Shown here one piece after another: positions 11,463-22,500 of a stretch of DNA of 64,000 bases (the first letter of the stretch is position 1; each line of letters opens with the position of its first letter). Position numbers and translations under genes: made by a program. Under the pieces are notes generated by a model, which searched no databases, was not told the origin of the DNA, and saw only the letters and a list, made by a program, of their open reading frames with translations. The DNA lies in assembly GCF_029227915.1 (NCBI RefSeq), contig NC_079885.1:7812001-7876000 (forward strand), in the 5' to 3' direction. Source of the stretch: Hydractinia symbiolongicarpus. Lineage: Eukaryota > Cnidaria > Hydrozoa > Anthoathecata > Hydractiniidae.

Positions 11463-12115
11463 CCCAGAAATTTCATACAGAACAGAACCAGTGGAAAAAC
11501 TTAGTTTGCACACATTCTCAACTAGTGGTTTAGTGAATAGTAAATAAGTATCTCATTCACTAAAGATATTCTTGCAGAGAGAAACCTAGCATAGCTACCC
11601 TAGAATAATCTTCTCTAGCCAAAACCTAAATCTTGGTACCTAAAATTCATAAGAAATAGTGAAAAAGACATCCAGAAACCTTAAAGTAGCACAGTACCTC
11701 CACCGTCCATCGATTGTTGATTGCTTATAAACACAAACAAAATGGACTTATATTTGCATTAATTTTGTTAAGGTCGAAAAATTCTGTCTACCTTGCTTAT
11801 ACGCGATAGCAAAGTAGTTTTTCATCTCCGCATTCTCTCCATGCACAAAAAACAAATATATCAACTTTGAGACGCTTACTTGCTTATTCTTTAATAAGCG
11901 AGAAAGCAAAGTTGCTTTTCGTTTTGTTTGCTCAGAAAAGTATTTATCTACTTTGTTTAGGAAACTGAATAAGCGCAATAAGCAAAAACACAACTTCCTT
12001 ACCAGACTTCCTAAATAATACAAGGAAAACTACACACGAGACCCGCGTGGGCTTTTTCTCTACGTTTTTAAAAGTAAGCGCGCGCTTATCTTACTCATAC
12101 TTCCATCCGACCCTG

Positions 12116-13139
12116 CTCTTCTCAATAAGTCGCGATTTCCATACCGGAAAACCTTAACTAACCGTTTAATCTTGATAGCTAACTGGCGTACAAACTTGAT
12201 GTATTTTTTTTGTTAGCATTAACAAAATCCTGAAGTCCAACATGGTGAATTTTCCTCTTAAAAGAAGAAACGGAACAAAGTATTTTTATCTCATTTGGCC
12301 GACTTCTTCTAATAAGTAATCTTCGTCAAATTTAGACTGGTAAAGGCTCTTCCCAATTACTTAATGTAAATGTAGCTTCCTTATCTTAGTTCCGTCCATT
12401 TGTATCTATGTTTTTTCTTATTTCTTCCTTTTTTAAACCTTGATAGTGTCGGCTTTTTCTTCCCAAGTGAGAGGCGTAGGTGAAGGTTTTTAGTTAAGGG
12501 GTGAGATTAAAAATTATACAGAAATTGTTCTGCAGGCATTAATTTATTATTAATTAATGAGAAATGTATGTTTGTTTGTTTGTTTGTTTGTTTGTTTGTT
12601 TATTGTTAAAGGATATTTTTGCGTGTATTAATTTTCGCGCAAAATACTTTACGCGCAATTTATGCACTAAATTTCGCGCGACAACGAGCTTCCTTGCGCA
12701 ATGCCCGAAAATTAGTGCGAATAAAGTAAACTGATTTACACGCCATTCTTTTTTTAAAAAAATAACAAGGTTTATGCTTGACTTTCCTGAATTAAACCTG
12801 GATTCATACTTTTAATAAAGTACTTGGTTAAGTTTAGAAGCAGCGTTGTACCTTGTGGTGCAGGTTATCAGTATGCAGGTTAAGAAAGCAATCTAAGGGT
12901 TTTTTTGTGTAATTTTAGGTCGTTTTCAATACACCCAAATATTTTGATACACGAATAATCTGTTGATATTCTCAGGGTAGCACACATCTTATAGCATTGG
13001 TAGTAGCCACATCGTAACCTGGTTAGATTGGTTGTCAGATATAGAACCTGCAATCAAAGGAAGCGAATTTGAATCATGTGAGTGCTACTTGATGGAAGGA
13101 GGTGACTTAAATACTGTAAAAAGGATCTTTCTCAAAAAC
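12116..13139. other. Intergenic DNA with microsatellite and CG-rich repeat
   Basis: Contains a (TTTG)n tract (about 12567-12601) and a block at 12614-12725 rich in CGCG words (TTTTCGCGCAAAATACTTTACGCG and similar). That block belongs to a widespread 'TTCGCGAA' repeat type also seen at 44620-44700, 46490-46600, 46910-47010, 48525-48615, 48835-48910 and 51340-51410. No gene is seen. Confidence 0.55.
12567..12601. repeat. (TTTG)n microsatellite
   Basis: About eight uninterrupted TTTG units. Similar tracts occur at 13479-13490 and 43580-43620. Confidence 0.95.
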
Positions 13140-13142
13140 TAA

Positions 13143-13290
13143 ATACCGTAAATGACGGATTAAGCGCCCCTGTCGAATAAGCAACCCGAGGTTAAATAAA
13201 AATTGTAACTAAGCAGTCCTGCTCTAATAAGCCGCCACCCGCCCTACTTCGAGGAAAGGGGGTGCTTATTCAGATCAGCACGAAAAACAA
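13143..13290. repeat. Dispersed 'ACCGTAAATGACGGATTAAGCGCCCC' type repeat
   Basis: Starts with ACCGTAAATGACGG, followed by TTAAGCGCCCC and AATAAGC words repeated across about 150 bp (GAATAAGCAACCC, TAATAAGCCGCC, GGTGCTTATTC). This layout is typical of a short non-autonomous DNA element. Exact ends cannot be set. Confidence 0.5.
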
Positions 13291-15136
13291 TGTATATGCA
13301 TTAAAAGATACAAGGCGATGATGGCGTAAGCCGAAAAGCTTTTAGTCTTAAAACATATATTGATTTTTAAAAATTTAAAGATACATTATTACTAATGCAT
13401 TTCTTTCTTTTTTGTTTGTATTTCTATTTCTCATCCATAGAAATCAGAAAAAAAATTTAGTTTTATTTTGCTTTTTTTTGTTTGTTTGTTTTGACTTGTC
13501 CAAGTACTAATTTATCAAAATCTTCAGTTTTCTCATCATAAAAAATTTCTACCTCATATCTTCAAGGTAGTTTATTCCTTATTTTGTTTAATTCCTCCTC
13601 TTCTCCAACTTGGTATTTAAACCCAAAATATTTGGATACTTAAAGTACAGATTGCACAAACCATATGTATCCTTTCTGCACTTATTTTCAAGAAGAAGAA
13701 AATAGAGTCTAAAATATTCAAACGTTTTAAAAACATTTTATTTCGAATCGTTTATTTTTTAAATGTTTATTGTTACAATGTAAGTCCTCTCCTTTTACAT
13801 GAAATATTTCTTAACACTCAGAATTGCGTGTTGATGGTCAATAGATAGACATCAAGAGAGTGCCAGAAGCTGAAACAGGATTCAATGAGTGTTTTAGTAA
13901 AGTTGTTTTCTAATCCAATAAAACTTTTAGGTTTTTAGGCAATATATATAATCTAGGAGGAATGGATATAACTACCCATGTTAAAAAAATACAATTGAAA
14001 ATTGCACGCTAGTAATAAAAGTGATAAAACAAGGTCATAAATTGAGAGAGTTTCTTTTGAAAAGCATTTTAAAGGTACAACAAAAGGGGCCTGGCTCTAC
14101 AAATTTTCCTCACAGTTATAAAACTGTGAGGATCCTATTAAAAAAACCGTGTGAACGAATGAAGTTATTGGTGAATATTTTCGTGACAGCCGATTACTCT
14201 TCAATCAGCGTATTCAACCAAAACAAAACAACGCAAGGAGAAAATTTTCAGTTTGTTTGTTTGTTGTGCAAACTTCCTATAATTCGACTTCAAAGCAAAA
14301 ACAACAACGCATGGCATATTTCCTCCATTTGCAATCGAAACTAGAATGTTTTCACCACTCCCAAACACTTGTCGATCTCAAAATATTTGACTTTCGAATG
14401 GTTTGTTTGCAAACGGTGTTATTATTGTTCTTGTTGCAGTTGGAGCGTTGCAGTCCGTGCTCAGATGGATATGTCAACAAAGTTATTTATTTATTTTATT
14501 TTCAGCTATTTTTGGGTTGTTTTGACAGTATAGAAAAGAAAAAGTAATAATACAGTAAGGCTGAAGAAAATTGTTAATGGAACCTCTATACATGCCTTAC
14601 AGAAAAAATTTGGGGAATCGCCACTTCAAAACAAGCCCCTCTCCTAGGAGGCTAACATAACATCCCCTTTAGCAATTTTTGTTAAGGATTTGTTTTTATA
14701 TTTTCTTTTTATTTGACAAAATATTTTTTATATAACAATGACTATAAATTTAGGTGTAGAGAAATTTGACGGTGTCTCAGTTTTTGTTATATTTTTTCTA
14801 ACTGAAATTTTCTTTTTTCGTTTCGCTTGGCTATTTACTGAGGTTAAACAAGTAAATGTTGGGCCTCCTGATAACATCTTTTTAACCAGCTAAACTCTAA
14901 TAATCAACTCCCCGGTTTCTAAAATATTGCGAAAAGGGTACAGGAATAAAAGCTACCATTTTGACTCATATATGGAAGGAAAAAGAATTTTTTATTCCAA
15001 AAGTTTTATTTTCGTAAAACGTCTAAATTCAACGATTAAATGTTTAAAAAATAGCGACTAATTCTTCTTTACAAGAAGAACTTTTTTAAAAAAAAAAAAA
15101 TGGCAGTATTTTGCTTACGTTCTCGCCTTCTAAGGC

Positions 15137-15243
15137 ACCGTTTACACGTACCCGAAGTAAACTCGCACGTCGGCGTGAAATCTACTTTAGTTGTCATGTG
15201 TAATCAGACATAAACATTTCTTACGCCTTCGTGTAAACAACGT
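15137..15243. repeat. Small foldback element with GTTTACACG ends
   Basis: CACCGTTTACACG on the left and CGTGTAAACAACG on the right are inverted copies enclosing about 80 bp with CGTCGGCGTG. A related GGTTTACACA start occurs at 42410. Likely a MITE; the duplication at its ends is not clear. Confidence 0.45.
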
Positions 15244-18091
15244 TCGCTGATGTTTCCATTCCGCCATTAGAAACAACCGTGACCGAAAAATACAATATTT
15301 CAGTCGTAACTAAGTCAACTGTAACCTTGGAGGAACACTAAGATTAAGGAGATTTAAAAGAAGTTTTAAGATATGCAGATGAATTGAACTAAAGAAAGAA
15401 AAGCCATGGTGTAACATGGGAATATTAGAAGTAACAGTAAGATTTAAAACAATCTTTCTTCATAGTTTGTATGAAGTGAGACCTCCGAGATGGTAAACAC
15501 GGTCCATCTATCACATATCTACAGAACAACAAGAAACAGGTCACGACTCTCTTGTATAAACCATTATGGATTTATGACGTCGATGCTGCCATGGTGTTAA
15601 AGCAATTTGTAATTACTTTGGGATCAAATGACAAATTTTTCAAATACCTTTGTTTCATTTTGTTAATTGGGTAAACTATTTAATGTTCTTTCCTAGTCTC
15701 TAATTTCCTAGGGGATTAAAATATCTCATCTCGTTACTAGATCTCCTGCTTAGTTCTGAATTTTAACTTGAGTGCAGAAACTAATTAAAGGCCTGGGTAC
15801 CAGTTTGGTTACTTCAATAACCAGCTAGCATTCCTTTTTTTTTAAAACAATTATTTTTCATCTGTTGGTTATAATTACTGTGGTTAAATAATCTTGATAA
15901 AAAAATGGGAATTAAAATCATGTTAGTTCATTAGTAGCGGTTAAAATAAAAAAATGCTTCCGCTAAAACCTGACTTAACAAGGCAACTATATGTCTCATT
16001 GTATAAAACAATAAGATTGAAGATTGAAGTACTGTATACATGTAAAGCTCATAGCTAATCTGAAACATCTATTTTTTTAAAAAAAATAGGACCTATGATC
16101 AACTTTTAAGTTTTTCCATATTTGTTTAATTCAATTCTTGTTTACTTCAAATGACGCCAACGAACACTGAACGTGTCATGTATAATTTTTTTATTTCCGA
16201 AACAAATTTGATAACCATAGAAAAATAGGAGATAAAAAATATAAAAAGTCGAATACAAGAAGTGTCTTCTGTCGCCGAAGTTCATTTAAAAACAAATTCA
16301 TAATTGTCGAAAATGCGCTTTTTTCGTAAAAAACCAACAAACAATAGGTTTCTTATTCAAAAAACCTGGCTGTCGCAATACGGTAACATAACGATTTTTT
16401 TTTCGAAAACAAGTTGATACTGCTGAAAATTGCGACTAATATAAAAAAGCTATCAAAAGGTTGATTGTGAATGTTTGGCTCGAAACTAATGAAAATGTCG
16501 TATGCATTGCTTTTAAATCACGAGTATTAAAAGTGTTTTTTTTTTAGTTTTGGCGCTATTTTGAGAAATACACATTTTGAATCACATTGTTGAAGTGAAA
16601 ATAAAATGGTGGAGTACGATATAAAGTCATTCTGAAGCAGTTTATTGTTAATAACTTCGTTAACGATATTAAAGTTATTATATCACGCTTAATTTTTTTT
16701 GTACTAATAATCCAACCTCATCCCACGACTCTTCCTTGTCTATGATATACGAACAGGACAGCTCTCAAGCCGTTTAAAGCCATCATAATATCATAAGAGC
16801 CTTGGGGAGAAGGTTGTTTGTAGTCCTTTTAAGTTGCTATGCTACAGGCTTCTCTTCTTTGTTGGAAAATGCAGAGTTTTGTAATAAAGTTATTGAATGG
16901 GCACTTTCAAAGAAAAATCTGTTTATTGCAAACAAAATACTGACGTCAATGAGCCAGCTGTGAATGGATGATAATTGAAATAAAACCATTTTTTTCCAAA
17001 CCGTTTTTTTATCGTCCGAATTTTAATTATATTAAATCTATTACGTGTTGTTTTTTTAAACTAACTTTCATTTCTTTAATCTAATCTATTTCGTAAATAA
17101 TGTTAATGGTTTTGTTATTGCGGTTTTGAAAGTGTTTGTTTCATAGTTTTTCTCTCGCCTTTATATTTAAACTATACATTTTATGTGACATTTTTTCGAA
17201 GCCTAGTTTGTAGTGTATCGTTGTGAAATCTTTAGCTGATTTAGAATTTTGGTAATTTTTTATGCGGTTTATGTCAACATTTTAAAAAATAACTAAAAAT
17301 ATATATAAGATGTTGCGTTATTAAGCTGTCAGTTGATGATTAACTTGATTACTGCAAATTTTTCATGCGAAAGTTTTGATACTGAGGACGGTATGAGCGA
17401 GTTATCATTAATCTTTCGGTGTTGTCAATAAGGAATTATGATCTAGTTTTCTCTTTCTGCATGTCCTGAAATGTCTGGCTAAACGAGAAAAAGTAAAAAA
17501 AGTCGATAGAATAAACGAGTCGTTAGCCTGCGTAAGAATCAGCTGGAATTTGACCTTCATTAGTCACAGCAACTCGCAGCTTCTATTTTGAAACGTATCA
17601 TGAACAGATCCTCACAATAAACATTATGCGCTCATATATTCTATGTTTTAATGCCGTGTCACCTATGAGACTGACCTTTAATCTTCCACCATCCCTCAAA
17701 CGTATCATCTACAGCAGGGCCATTCATCGGTCAGACCTGTACTCGCATTGTTTGAAATGCCGTACAATCCATATTTCCACTTTCAAGCATGTACTGTACT
17801 TAACCTTTATGCCTATTTAGCACAGCTAAATATTCTGTACTTAAATGTAGCTAATAATAACTTTGATGCAAAACCAATTTTTTTCTTGCAGAATTACCAT
17901 GAATTGTGTTTTTACATTAATCTAGCTACACTTCCCGATGCCTTCTTGTGGATGTGAAATTCCACGCTGACAGTTTCTAAGTCTTGACGTTTTTACTTTC
18001 TATATGGTGCAACTCACGTTGCCGTAGTGGAAATTACTGCTAAATTACTTCCTGTATGGATTAATGGGATAACATCAAAATAAAGGGTGGA

Positions 18092-18116
18092 AGTAGGGAG
18101 GGAGGGAGGGAGGGGG
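18092..18116. repeat. (GGGA)n microsatellite
   Basis: A purine tract AGGGAGGGAGGGAGGGAGGGGG. It could form a G-quadruplex on the plus strand, since it has at least four GGG runs with one-base loops. Confidence 0.9.
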
Positions 18117-18170
18117 TGGTGATCACAACAAAATTTAAAGGATGATATATGCGGGTAAATGCAAGGCGAC

Positions 18171-18210
18171 AATAACAACAACAACAACAACAACAAACAA
18201 CAACAAACAA
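18171..18210. repeat. (CAA)n microsatellite
   Basis: About a dozen CAA/ACAA units, slightly interrupted. Confidence 0.92.
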
Positions 18211-18769
18211 AGTAATTAAACATAGAGGAAGAGTTTGCAGTTTCTATGATTAAAAAAAAGAACTTGATAAAATATATACAAACTTGATAATGGTATCAAT
18301 TAACCAAACGTGTTTTTGCTCACATATTGCAAATAAACACTTTTCTTGTGGTATTACTTTTAAATTAGGCCACATATTGAATAATTATAAATATTTATAC
18401 GACGTCAATTCTACGAAACTTTGCAGTTTCGATAACTCCCCATGTCTGATTATCTCCAGGACCACAAAATTCTCTAATAAATTATCTGCTACCAATATGC
18501 TCGTTTAATAAGCGTGCTAATAAAAACTAACATTTTTACGACATCCGGCGGTAATTTTTAATGGTTTTCACTATTAAACCAACTACGTACATATAGATAA
18601 AAAATATCCACTTGTAGACGTATCGGAAGTCGGTTTACGGAGTTTCGTTTTAATTAGGGGCTAATAAAAAAGGTTATAACCTTAATGTGTCTCCAAAATT
18701 GAGAACCCAGCTATTTGTCAAAACAATCGCCGCATCCTGATAAATAGTACCCTCTAAAAGTGGCTAACT

Positions 18770-18870
18770 TTGTCCCCAGGATTCTTTTCTCTTTTCAACA
18801 ATCTCGGAGGACGGGATTATCAGAAAGAGAAAAAGAATCCGCTGGAAGAGGTGTTAGCCGACCTGAATGA
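18770..18870. repeat. Foldback MITE, 'CCCCAGG..TTTTCTCTTT' family
   Basis: The left arm GTCCCCAGGATTCTTTTCTC is matched by a right arm reading, in reverse, CCAGCGGATTCTTTTTCTC. It belongs to the family of the near-perfect palindrome at 60034-60130. An open frame crossing it (18770-19030) is only a by-product. Confidence 0.55.
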
Positions 18871-19393
18871 CCCAGAATTAAATAAACCCCGTGGCATAGT
18901 GGGGATTTCAAAAGTGCAGCAAAAAAAAAAGAAAAACAAAGATGGTGACAACATTTCAGATATAAACATCCTTCGTTCACAATCCTGTCACGCAAAAGGA
19001 CGCACGCTCTTCCTCATTAATATTTGCTAACTGTTTTAGAAACAAGATAATACTACCTACAAGGAAGTGTAAAGCTGTCTCCAACATGATTCTTTTAATA
19101 AGGGTCCTTAACGCACGGCCCGGTAGTGTTCTCTCTTTTTTAAGTATCAAGGTAATCGACAAAGTAATAAGAGTGGAGGGGTATGTTTTAGTGACGTAGT
19201 TGACGGCCCTGAGTATGCCTTTAGCGACAAAGATGTTTCAAACAAGGCAGAACAAAGGTGAAATGTTAAGTTTTAAAATTGCAATTTTTTTAATCTGATA
19301 TAGTCTGTCAGTATTAAATCAAAATTTATCACATCCGCCATTAACATTAAAATTAAATGTTTTAAATCAAAATTGGTTGCCCTTTTTGGAAGA

Positions 19394-19520
19394 TTTATTT
19401 TGGCAGTTTAAAGTGACAAAGTTTTTTGAAGGGTGACGAGAATTTTTACCTATAAAAATTTTTGGTCGACGAAATTAATGACTGACAGAATTTTTCACCG
19501 ATAAGATAATTCTTGTAGCT
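19394..19520. repeat. Dispersed 'GACGAAATTTTT' repeat, copy 2
   Basis: Blocks AAAGTGACAAAGTTTTTTG, GGGTGACGAGAATTTTTACC, GTCGACGAAATTAATGAC and ACAGAATTTTTCACCG follow the same order as at 7084-7215. Confidence 0.5.
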
Positions 19521-22500
19521 AATTGGAGACAACTGTCTGATTAAAAGGTCGTTAAAAACCCGTAACATTTATTTTCGTCAATCTGGTTAAAACATGTTTC
19601 ATTAAAAATAAAAATATTTTTTGATAAGAAAGTAATTACTTTTAAAATGTTAAAAAGTTATTTTGATGTTTTGGACCTAAGAATATATAACTGTTATATT
19701 TTGTCAAAGTAAATTCAATTTTTAAGCCGATATATAGAAAGCAAAATCATTTTGGGATAGGGTGGGGGAGGGGATTGTGCCAACAAGGGGGCTACTATGG
19801 TTAAAAAGATTGTCAAATGGAGTGTAATAAAGAGAGTAAAAGTGTAAAAAAAGAATAATGCTTTACCAGCTGGTAATGCCTTAGCATCTAAGGGAATTGA
19901 CATGAAGCGGTTAATATTTTATTTTGTCTTCGTTTTTCCCACGATGAGCTATCTTCTTGCATGTCACACAAAAGTATTTTTTATACGGCAGTTTAAAGAC
20001 GCAGCTTTGTTCTTAGGTTAAATCTATTTGTTAACAAGCATGTAGAGACTGGGTGGGTTGAGGTGGGGCGAAATTATCGCAACTAGCAGCAACATTACAT
20101 CGTCCATTGCAAATTTTTTTTCGAATTTTAGGGTCCAGCCTTTAGGGTTAGACACTATCATTTCCCATTCCCCCACCATTCTCGAGAGGTTTTAATCTCA
20201 AAGAGCTCTGGGGACGAGAATGATTCCCCCATTAATCAGGGATATGGCTTCCTACAGTCCTAGTTGTTCTTTTAGCACTGTATTTTTAAAAATATTGGCC
20301 TAACACACCTGGCATAAATGTTTGTGCTTATGAAATACTTATTTGGCAAAATTTTAGAAATTAATGTTTGAGAAATATTCCTATAGGGCCTATAGGAAGT
20401 CTTAAAAATTATGGAAATTGCTATTTAAACTTCGAGAAAGTAATTTTTTAGATCTACGTTTTTTAGAGCTACGTTTGATACACAACAAGCTAAAACAGCA
20501 TACTTATTGGCTATGTTATTGTTATCAGAAAGTGTCAAAGTGTGAAAGTCAAAGTATTAGTTTTTAGTTATTCCATGCCTAAGGAACAAGAGAAGTGTTC
20601 ATAAAACACAAAGAAATGTTATGTTTCTGCAATCTTGGTTTTTTCTGCTTTTCATATTCCCGCCACATTTTTGTGGTTAAAATATAAGATTGAAATAGTT
20701 GATTTACTTAGAAAAATTTTGTTTTAAAACATTTTAACAAATTTTTTTACGAGCAAATTTCTTGCAAAAAATGTCAGGTCAAAAAAGTCAAAAATAGACA
20801 AATAAAACCAAAATGTTTTATTTTAAAAAAACATTTGAAAATAAAAATCAATTTCGGCTTGTTTGTTTTCTTGTGTTATATGTCCGGTCAAAATATTGAA
20901 TAGATTTCTTGTAAAAGTAAAAAAACCAAAACACAGGATTGAAAAAAGACCTCTGTAAAACCATTTACTTAAACAACTATTCTTTTCTTACCAAATAAAC
21001 TTTTAAAAAAATAGTTTTGCTACTAAAATATTATTAAAAAAAGGCGTTTGTTATTTCAAGTAGTCTATTAAAATTCAACCTGGGGTATATTCCCAGATTT
21101 GAACCTAAGAAATATATTGTTAAAATTCTTTCGATTTATTGCAATTTCATGAGACCAATTCGATATATATTACTAGAACTTTTAAAAGATAAAAAGGAAA
21201 AAACTTGCTAATCTTTTCTTTGTTTTTTTTCCCAAAAGTAATGGGATTCCAACAACATTCCCAAAGGCATTTACATTGTTTACAAATGCTTCTCTCTCAC
21301 CAAACCAAAAGTTGAACAAATATTACTTGCAGTGGGAATTTACAAAAGCTAAACTTTTATTTTTTCCTCTTCTCTTTTTGCTTACTGTAAACTTTTGCCA
21401 TAAATTCTCAATGTAAACACACTTCCCCCAAAGGTTGTTTCCCCTTTGGGTAAATTGTTTAGATACGAATAAAAATGAAACCCTAAAATTAGAATTTAGT
21501 TATTTTTCTTTTACACATTACATTTTTCTTTTTTAAAATAGTATAAAACTTAAGTAAAAAAAACATCTGGGACAGGAAAACAACCAGCTTTGTCATTTTA
21601 GAAGCACGATGATTCTTTTTTCACAAGTTTTGTAGGGAATAATTTCTATCTGTTATTAAAAAGGTCGGAAAAAAATTTTTTCTTGAGTTTATAAAATATA
21701 AAATATATATCGGCAAATAAACTTTAAAATCACAATTTCGAAACAAAAAAACATTTGAAAATATGCAACCTTCGCTTTCCCTTATTTTTTAAGGCTTTTT
21801 AGGGTCACTATAAAAATCGGTAAAAATTTAGTAAAAAGTAGTCAGTTATTTTAAGTAATTCCTCAAAAAATTCCTTTCAGAATTTTTTGCTAAACTAAAT
21901 ATTTCAATAAATTAGTAATTATAAATACCTTAATGCAACAAACGCCCTCACAATGTGCTGAAACGTTGGGGGAGTATCATCAAATGTATCAAATTGCAAA
22001 ATTAGCAGCCTGATTAAGCCAAAACACGCTAGCTATATAAGTTACATAACTTTACTATTTGAACCATTTAGGATTTTCAATGAAGAAACTGTATTAAAAG
22101 AAAATCAGGCTCCTTAATTTTTTTAAAAAACAGTAAATATCGTTTTTTTAGCAAGTTTGCTGCTAGTTGATAAAAAAGACAAGAGCCAATTTGATTTTTT
22201 ACAGAAGCATTTTAAGTTTAGTTTCTGATGTAATTTTACAGCCTTATAAATTAATTGCATGAAAAGAAAAATATACAATGTAATTTTAATATAATGGCTC
22301 TGCTACTGGTAAGAAAAGAATTCAAATTATTTTCACAATTTCTGTGTTAGTACATGTGAATGCTTCATAAGTGGCAACAATATTACAGAAAGAGTCTATA
22401 ATTTTTAGGCCTTAAAAAGGAAAGTCAAACAACTTTGACTTAAATTTAATTTTTTTCTCTTTCCAGTTAAAATAAAAACGTTGGAGATCAAAATTTATGA

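Larger units (their letters stand above)
9820..12115. mobile_element. DNA transposon with CAGGGTCGGAT inverted ends and 5-bp CTCTT duplication
   Basis: The left end reads CAGGGTCGGATC at 9820 and the right end is the reverse complement, ATCCGACCCTG, ending at 12115. CTCTT flanks both sides (9815-9819 and 12116-12120), a 5-bp target duplication. CAGGG-type termini are hAT-like, and a hAT subgroup with 5-bp duplications is known. The left subterminal region repeats the GGTCGGATCCAGG motif. Inside are minus-strand fragments: an OTU-like piece (10771-11060), a membrane-anchor-like piece (11170-11460) and a tRNA-like fragment. No hAT transposase motif was seen. Confidence 0.55.
13291..18769. other. 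Long gene-poor region
   Basis: No open frame here resembles a known family. Minor structures are a 9-bp-stem hairpin CTCACAGTT-ATAA-AACTGTGAG at 14109-14130, a short element with CGTTTACACG/CGTGTAAAC inverted ends (15137-15243), a (GGGA)n tract (18092-18116) and a (CAA)n tract (18171-18210). The rest is AT-rich sequence in which I see nothing. Confidence 0.55.

Noticed and set aside
14021-14547. Two overlapping plus-strand frames of about 100 codons
   Set aside because: Low-complexity Leu/Phe strings without family features; the second frame is an artefact of T-rich DNA.
18770-19030. 86-codon frame (plus)
   Set aside because: It crosses a foldback repeat and a poly-A tract; not a gene.
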